A stretch of DNA of 64,000 nt, from assembly GCF_000015265.1 (NCBI RefSeq), contig NC_008697.1:62001-126000 (forward strand). Direction: 5' to 3'. Positions 59,801 to 64,000 of this stretch are shown here, piece after piece (positions within the stretch are counted from its first letter, which is position 1; the number at the start of each line of letters is the position of its first letter). A model generated the notes under the pieces. The model saw only the letters and a list, made by a program, of their open reading frames with translations. It was not told the origin of the DNA and did not search any database. The DNA comes from Nocardioides sp. JS614. GTDB taxonomy: Bacteria > Actinomycetota > Actinomycetes > Propionibacteriales > Nocardioidaceae. The position numbers and the translations under genes are program-made.

Positions 59801-62762
59801 CGACATCCTCGAGTCGATGCTGGCCCGCGACGACGCCCAGCGGTCCGCGACCAGCCTCATGCGCGAGCAGGCCGACCCCGCCACCCAGCTCGGTGAGGCA
59901 GCCCAGCGCTACCTCGACAGCCTCTACGTCGCCGCCGAGAACCACCTCCGAAACACCGCCGGACCCGACGGCTCTAACGTGGTGGAGGCCCTGGACAGCA
60001 CCGTCGACCAGCTACTTCCCGGCCTGGCCGATGAGGCTGCCTGGCCCACGCTGCGCGCCCATCTGCTGCTGCTTGGCGCCGCGGGTGAGAACCCCGTGGA
60101 GGCGATGCGCGCGGCCGCGAGCGACCGAGAACTGGTCTCGGCCGAGGACCGCGCCGCGGTGCTCGACTGGCGGCTAGACGCCTCCGGCATGCGCAACGTC
60201 GGCACCGGCCCACTGCCCTGGATTCCCGGCGTACCGGAGCGACTGGCCGACGACCCGCACTGGGGTGCCTACCTCGACCAGCGCGCGCACCTGGTCGACC
60301 AGCTCGCCGACGAGGTCCGCGGCCGGGCCGCGGCACAGACGTCGCTGCCGACCTGGGCGCAGAACGGGATCCGACCCGACACCGACACGGTGGCCGACGT
60401 CGAGGTCTGGCGAGCGGCCATGCAGGTCCCCCTCGACGACCGTCGCCCGACCGGCGCGCCGCAGCTACAGAAAGCCTCCTCCACCTACCAGCGACGGCTC
60501 AACCGGCGCATCACCGGCGACCACACCCCGGCGCTCACGGAATGGCGCCAACTGCTCTACTCGCTGGCCCCGCAGGTCCGCGGCGACGAGTTCACCCCGC
60601 TCCTTGCCGAACGGCTCGCGGCCATGTCGCGCGCCGGCGTTGAGGCCCACCAACTGCTCCGCACCGCCACGGCGGCTGACACTGGGGCCGGCCCTCTTCC
60701 TGATGAGCACGCCGCGGCGGCGCTGTGGTGGCGCATGGCACGCCACCTCTCGCCCGCCGTGGCCGCCCAGGTCGGGGACGGCTCTCACGGCGAGGGGGTC
60801 ACCACCAGCTGGGCAGCGCAGTTGCCCGAACTGCTCAGCGATGAGCGGTCCGCCCGCATTCAGGCGAGCGCCTGGTGGCCCGCGCTGGTCTCCAACATCG
60901 ACCACGGACTGCAGCGCGGCTGGCAGCTCGAAGCCCTGCTGTCGGCCGGGTCCGCCCTGCCCTCCGACGACATCGACGAGTGCCAGGCGCTGGTGTGGCG
61001 AACCTCGATCGCGCTCGAACCGATCCCCGACGAGCACGAGCACGACGACCACTTCGACGAGCCGCCGGTGGACATGTGGGACGGCGTCGAGCCCGACCCG
61101 GCCACGTTGGTCGACCACCCCGACGACACCGAATGGCCGCTCCCGCACGACCTCGAGGCCGACGGCGACCACCTGGTCGACCACCCCGAGCCGGACGAGG
61201 CGATCGACCAGGTCGACGTCGCCCCGGCGGCGGCCGACAACGTCGACGAGCAGCAGTTCGTCGAGGGCGACCTGACGCTGGCCGCGTACATCCGCGACCT
61301 CGGCGGCACCCCGCTCGAGCCGACCGCCGCCGATATCCGCCTCATGTACCAGCGGGCCGATGAGTGGTACTCCTTCCCCGTCACGCGCGAACGCATGATC
61401 GAGATCAACGAGATCACGCAGACCTTCTTCGAGTCCCGGTTCACCGACTCATGGGGTCGCGACTACCTCACCGGACGGTTCGGGATCGACCTCGCCGGGC
61501 ACGAGCACTTCCGTCCCGGACAGGCGCCGGCCGGGTGGACCAACCTGGTCGACCACCTGCGCCACCGCGGCGTCAGCGGCGCCGAGATGTTGGCCACCGG
61601 GGTCGCCACCACCGCCAGCACCGGCCGACTGATCGACCGGTTCCGGGACCGAGTGATGTTCCCGGTGGTCCACAACGGTGAGGTGCTCGGGTTCGTCGGC
61701 CGACGCCGACCTGAACTCACCGACGCCGACCAAGCGAACGGCCGGGGCGGCCCGAAGTACCTGAACACCGCCGACACCCCGCTGTTCCACAAGGGCGCCC
61801 AGCTGTACGGCGTCGTCGACGAGCTCCTCGCCGAAGGCGCCGTCCCGGTCATCGTCGAGGGCCCCATGGACGCGATCGCGGTCACGCTGGCCAGCGCCGC
61901 TCGCTACGTCGGCGTGGCCCCGCTCGGCACGTCACTGACCGACGAGCAAGCCTCCCAGCTCGGCGGAATCGGCCGAGACCCGATCGTGGCCACCGACGCC
62001 GACCTCGCCGGCGAGGTCGCGGCCGAACGCGACTTCTGGATGCTCACCCCGCACGGTCTCGACCCCGGCTACGCCCGCTTCCCCGAGGGCCTGGACCCGG
62101 CCGACCTGCTCGCCCAACGCGGCCCCGCGGCCCTCACTGCATCGCTGGCCAGCGGCCAGACGCTGGGTGACCAACTGCTCTCCGAGCGGCTCGACAACCT
62201 CGCGCCCGAGCAGGCCCGCGTGGCCGCGATGCGAGTCCTTGCCGCCCGGCCCAGCCGCGCCTGGGCGCCGGGCACCAACCTGGTGCGCGCCCGACTGAAG
62301 CTCTCCCAACTGCAGTCGCGGCGGGACCTGCGCGACGCCATCAAGGCGTGGGACGCCGACCCCCGCAGGGCCGCCCGGGCCGAGCTGAACAGCAGCAGCG
62401 AGGTCCGCGCCCGCCTTGAGGCCGCGGCCGCGAAGTCGCCGGCGGAACGCTGGGCCCCGCTGGCCCGCGAGGTCGACCCGCGCCTGGCGGAGCAGGACGA
62501 CTGGCCCGCCACCGCCGCGATGCTGCAACAGGCCCACGAGCAAGGCCACGACGTCAGCGCCGCTACCCGCGCCCTGGTCGCAGCAGCACCCCTGGGCGAC
62601 GCCCCCGCCCGCGAACTGCGCTACCGGCTGGTTCGGCAGGTTGGATTCGGCGAACACGACGCCGAATCCACCGACCGTGACGCCCCGAAGCGCCGGCGCG
62701 ACGCGGGTACTGGACATGAGCTCGGCTCTTCGAACCCAGTGCACCGCAGCCGCCGCCGGTAG
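56853..62762 (+). CDS. MobF relaxase-helicase with C-terminal TOPRIM/primase-like domain
   Basis: About 1970 aa; start at the GTG at 56853 (VTMSLHKLTAG), with GTG at 56847 and ATG at 56859 as alternatives. Residues 1-430 form the TrwC relaxase: LTAGSGYDYLTRQVA, YDLTFSPVKSVSTLWAL, and DPDLHTHVAVANK for the metal site (about 278). A RecD/TraI-type helicase follows: LAIAPAGSGKTTAMRAL (about 609), VVIDEAGMAD, RLVGDDQQLAAIGAGG and CTVHTAQGVT. Near the C terminus are DnaG-like blocks, VMFPVVHNGEVLGFVGRR, PKYLNTADTPLFHKG and a TOPRIM core, VIVEGPMDAIAV with ATDADLAGEVAAE (about 1665-1715). It nicks oriT, unwinds, and may prime DNA in the recipient. Confidence 0.9.
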   Translation: MTMSLHKLTAGSGYDYLTRQVAAMDATDKGHTGLASYYTEKGETPGVWVGSGMEGIEGLDAGDVVTADHMQNLFGAGHHPLATARTKELDLRVGRAGVGSPTAADYKAAARLGTPFKVYENDVSAFRVEVAKRLAAVNEAAGLPGDWPVPAEERARIRTEIGRDFFRAEHGREPADARELAATIAKHSRPKTNAVAGYDLTFSPVKSVSTLWALADPKTAAVIEGAHQSAIKDALNFIETKALFTRQGTNGIRQVNVRGLLATAFTHRDSRAGDPDLHTHVAVANKVQTLDGKWLAIDGRLLYKAKVSASETYNTALERHLGDALGVRFAERPNPDARKRPVREIVGVDPDLNHRFSKRRVSVEARRKELAAQFQATHGRPPTPIETLQLAQRATLETREAKHEPRSLNDQREAWDREAVEVLGSPRGLQQMLHGTLNPTAAGTAPVADAAWFAKTGDRIVTTMEGGRATWQYWHVYAEAQRQVRAANVPTDQVSTVVGLLVSEVLDGRSVSITRPFDEISEPPELRKLDGASVYTVGGVHLFTSSKVLAAEERLVEAAGRRDGYAVDEQNVALALLESEANGVTLNAGQATLVKEMATSGARLQLAIAPAGSGKTTAMRALAQAWTDGGGSVIGLAPSAAAADALRVSMGSQIDTQTDTLAKLTHSLEQSQVTGAEVPDWVAGIGPQTLVVIDEAGMADTLSLDIAVQHVLERGGSVRLVGDDQQLAAIGAGGVLRDIRATHGALQLTELVRFTDPAEGAASLALREGKGEALGFYLDRDRVHVGDLATMTEDVFAAWQADRAAGLDAIMLAPTRELVSELNQQARAHRLEGADPASVGPARRLADGNEASIGELIITRTNDRKLRTSATDWVKNGDRWTVLGLHEGGDLTVQHTQHGRTVRLPREYVETSTELGYACTVHTAQGVTTDTMHGLATGNESRQQLYTMLTRGKSGNHIYLQVVGDGDPHSVIHPTLVRPLTPTDILESMLARDDAQRSATSLMREQADPATQLGEAAQRYLDSLYVAAENHLRNTAGPDGSNVVEALDSTVDQLLPGLADEAAWPTLRAHLLLLGAAGENPVEAMRAAASDRELVSAEDRAAVLDWRLDASGMRNVGTGPLPWIPGVPERLADDPHWGAYLDQRAHLVDQLADEVRGRAAAQTSLPTWAQNGIRPDTDTVADVEVWRAAMQVPLDDRRPTGAPQLQKASSTYQRRLNRRITGDHTPALTEWRQLLYSLAPQVRGDEFTPLLAERLAAMSRAGVEAHQLLRTATAADTGAGPLPDEHAAAALWWRMARHLSPAVAAQVGDGSHGEGVTTSWAAQLPELLSDERSARIQASAWWPALVSNIDHGLQRGWQLEALLSAGSALPSDDIDECQALVWRTSIALEPIPDEHEHDDHFDEPPVDMWDGVEPDPATLVDHPDDTEWPLPHDLEADGDHLVDHPEPDEAIDQVDVAPAAADNVDEQQFVEGDLTLAAYIRDLGGTPLEPTAADIRLMYQRADEWYSFPVTRERMIEINEITQTFFESRFTDSWGRDYLTGRFGIDLAGHEHFRPGQAPAGWTNLVDHLRHRGVSGAEMLATGVATTASTGRLIDRFRDRVMFPVVHNGEVLGFVGRRRPELTDADQANGRGGPKYLNTADTPLFHKGAQLYGVVDELLAEGAVPVIVEGPMDAIAVTLASAARYVGVAPLGTSLTDEQASQLGGIGRDPIVATDADLAGEVAAERDFWMLTPHGLDPGYARFPEGLDPADLLAQRGPAALTASLASGQTLGDQLLSERLDNLAPEQARVAAMRVLAARPSRAWAPGTNLVRARLKLSQLQSRRDLRDAIKAWDADPRRAARAELNSSSEVRARLEAAAAKSPAERWAPLAREVDPRLAEQDDWPATAAMLQQAHEQGHDVSAATRALVAAAPLGDAPARELRYRLVRQVGFGEHDAESTDRDAPKRRRDAGTGHELGSSNPVHRSRRR

Positions 62763-62925
62763 GCCTGGGCACAGGTTGAGACCTACAACGAGAGGGCTGT
62801 CGGACACTCAACGCGAGGTACCCGCGTGCAGACCTGCCACATTGCGGCCCACTGTGGGGCAGCGTCATGGCGCTCAAACGGGCGGGCTCCTTGTCCAGAG
62901 GTCTTCAAAGCGCCGGACTGGGCCG
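62763..62925. other. Junction between element and chromosome
   Basis: 163 bp between the relaxase stop and the oxidoreductase stop. An element end (att) could lie here, but no repeat of it is visible elsewhere in the window. Confidence 0.3.
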
Positions 62926-64000
62926 CTACGGCTGACGGCTTGAAGGGATTACGGACAGAGGCGCGAGGCCTGTGCGACGAGCCCACGCGTTCGCGGGGAA
63001 TGTTCGTGGGACGACGAACTGCGGCGCTTCAAAGGGCGCGAGGTCGGGCAGGGGGTAAGTCCAGGCTTCAACCTGCACGAGGGCATTGATGGACGGTCCT
63101 GCGGCTAGGCGTGACGTCGGCCGATCGGCTGTCAGAACATTTGGGTTGCCGTGACTCTCGATTGGCCCGGTGTCGGAGACCGAAGGGAAGTACCAAGCCC
63201 CGGTGGGGAGCTGAACCACTCCCGCCTCGAGACCCTCGTCTACCCATGCTGCGGCGAGACAGGCGCCGCGATCATTGAAGACTCGCACGATCATTCCGTT
63301 CTCAATGGATCGTTCTGCCGCGTCTTGAATACTCAACCTGATCCGCTCGCGCCCTTCTACTTTTGCGTCGACGCTCACAACGCCCTGGTCGTACTGGCTG
63401 TGTAGTCGATGCGCCGGCTGGTTGGAGCTCAGATAGAGGGGGAAGCGGGCCGCGATGTCCGCTCCTGGCCATTCCAGAGGCTCCAGCCACATGGGGTGGC
63501 CTGGGCAGTCGGCGTAGCCGAACCCGTCGATGGTCGAGGAGAAGATCTCGATGCGTCCCGAGGGTGTGTCGAGGGGGTTGGCATCCGGATCACGGCGTAG
63601 CGCCTCGCCGAGTCGTTCACGTTGCCCGGCGCGGTCGAATGGAACCTCGAGCCACCCCTGATCCCAGAACTCGTCGAAGGACGGAATGGTCTTTCCACCG
63701 AGGGCAGGGCTGTGCTCGAGTTGCTTATACAGGTAACGGAGCCACTCGGCCTCGTTGCGACCCTCGGTGTACTCGTCGGCGATCCCGACCGCACGCGCGA
63801 TCTGGGTCAGGATCGCGTAGTCCGACTGGGCCTCGCCCAGTGGCTCTGACATTTGCTTCATTGCGATCAGGTGGGGGTCGAGGTGTGCGCAGCCAAGGTC
63901 ATTGCGTTCCAGAGCGGTCGTCGCGGGCAACACGATGTCGGCATGGCGTGCGTGGGCGTTCCAGAAGACTTCGTGGGCGATCACAGTCTCGGGTTTCTGC
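62926..64000 (-). CDS. Molybdopterin-dependent oxidoreductase (C-terminal part; 5' end outside window)
   Basis: The open frame continues past the window edge (QKPETVIAHEVFW at its visible start). About 357 codons of a DMSO-reductase/BisC-family large subunit are visible: AHEVFWNAHARHADIVLPATTALERND, FWDQGWLEVPF, then TPSGRIEIFS, FPLYLSSNQPAHRLHSQYDQ, and the C-terminal molybdopterin-dinucleotide-binding domain (NGMIVRVFNDRGACLAAAWV, GNPNVLTADRPTSRLAAGP). It transfers oxygen atoms to or from small substrates such as sulfoxides; the substrate cannot be read here. Its metabolic nature marks the return to ordinary chromosome. Confidence 0.85.
   Translation of the reverse strand, partial: QKPETVIAHEVFWNAHARHADIVLPATTALERNDLGCAHLDPHLIAMKQMSEPLGEAQSDYAILTQIARAVGIADEYTEGRNEAEWLRYLYKQLEHSPALGGKTIPSFDEFWDQGWLEVPFDRAGQRERLGEALRRDPDANPLDTPSGRIEIFSSTIDGFGYADCPGHPMWLEPLEWPGADIAARFPLYLSSNQPAHRLHSQYDQGVVSVDAKVEGRERIRLSIQDAAERSIENGMIVRVFNDRGACLAAAWVDEGLEAGVVQLPTGAWYFPSVSDTGPIESHGNPNVLTADRPTSRLAAGPSINALVQVEAWTYPLPDLAPFEAPQFVVPRTFPANAWARRTGLAPLSVIPSSRQP

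Noticed and set aside
1..64000. CRISPR array, rRNA or tRNA genes
   Set aside because: I saw no regularly spaced repeats with unique spacers and no tRNA-like or rRNA-like sequence. A covariance-model scan would be needed to exclude an unusual tRNA or att site.

Overview
The window is high-GC DNA of actinobacterial type. Start codons are often GTG or TTG, many genes are joined by 4-nt ATGA/GTGA or TGATG overlaps, and there is a TCGAAC-N4-GTTCxA LexA box. A Nocardioides-like actinomycete is plausible, but I could not test this. The left 45 kb is a dense anti-phage defence island. The right 17 kb is the backbone of a conjugative or integrative element. The last kilobase is an ordinary chromosomal-type molybdopterin oxidoreductase, so the mobile region probably ends near 62.8 kb.

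Layout. (1) 1-1850: the end of a Gabija pair (gajA, gajB). (2) 2080-7342: small modules: a CoiA-like nuclease, an excisionase-like HTH protein, a small gene broken by TGA, a winged-helix/nuclease pair, and a DUF5131 (phage Gp37/Gp68) gene converging on a three-Cys-motif partner (TcmP) gene. (3) 7343-23324, minus strand: five overlapping genes encoding a 1741-aa YprA/Druantia-like helicase with MZB (DUF1998) and a C-terminal nuclease-like domain, a DrmD-like SNF2 helicase, a DrmMI-like adenine methylase, McrB and McrC. This looks like an ARMADA-type (DISARM-related) system fused to a McrBC module. It is intact and is the most interesting system here. (4) 23520-27319: an SOS-boxed small gene, then a tightly coupled minus-strand operon of small Cys-rich proteins around an unusual C5-cytosine methyltransferase, behind tandem palindromic operators. 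(5) 27360-28775: truncated remnants of a staphylococcal-nuclease-like gene and a tyrosine recombinase. (6) 28776-45330: a decayed class 1 DISARM. drmB is cut off, drmA and drmMI are intact, and drmD is split by an IS1380-family element. A divergent three-gene cassette (AbiJ-like, RHH-YfbU, HNH) sits between drmA and drmMI. (7) 45368-62762: element backbone: dprA with a frameshift, a DUF4192 gene, an ssb with a large internal deletion, iteron-like repeats, a ParB-like protein, an HNH-like protein and a 1970-aa MobF relaxase-helicase with a TOPRIM/primase-like tail. A Tn554-like element (47794-52641) with two tyrosine recombinases is inserted in the DUF4192 gene.

How it fits together. The island stacks several DNA-sensing and DNA-cutting systems. 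Gabija has nuclease and helicase parts. The ARMADA-like/McrBC operon combines two helicases, a methylase that presumably marks self, and a GTP-driven modification-dependent nuclease. DISARM is probably inactive now. The insertions can be read almost to the base, because removing each one in silico restores a conserved protein motif. The island is therefore a record of recent mobile-element traffic as well as a defence locus.
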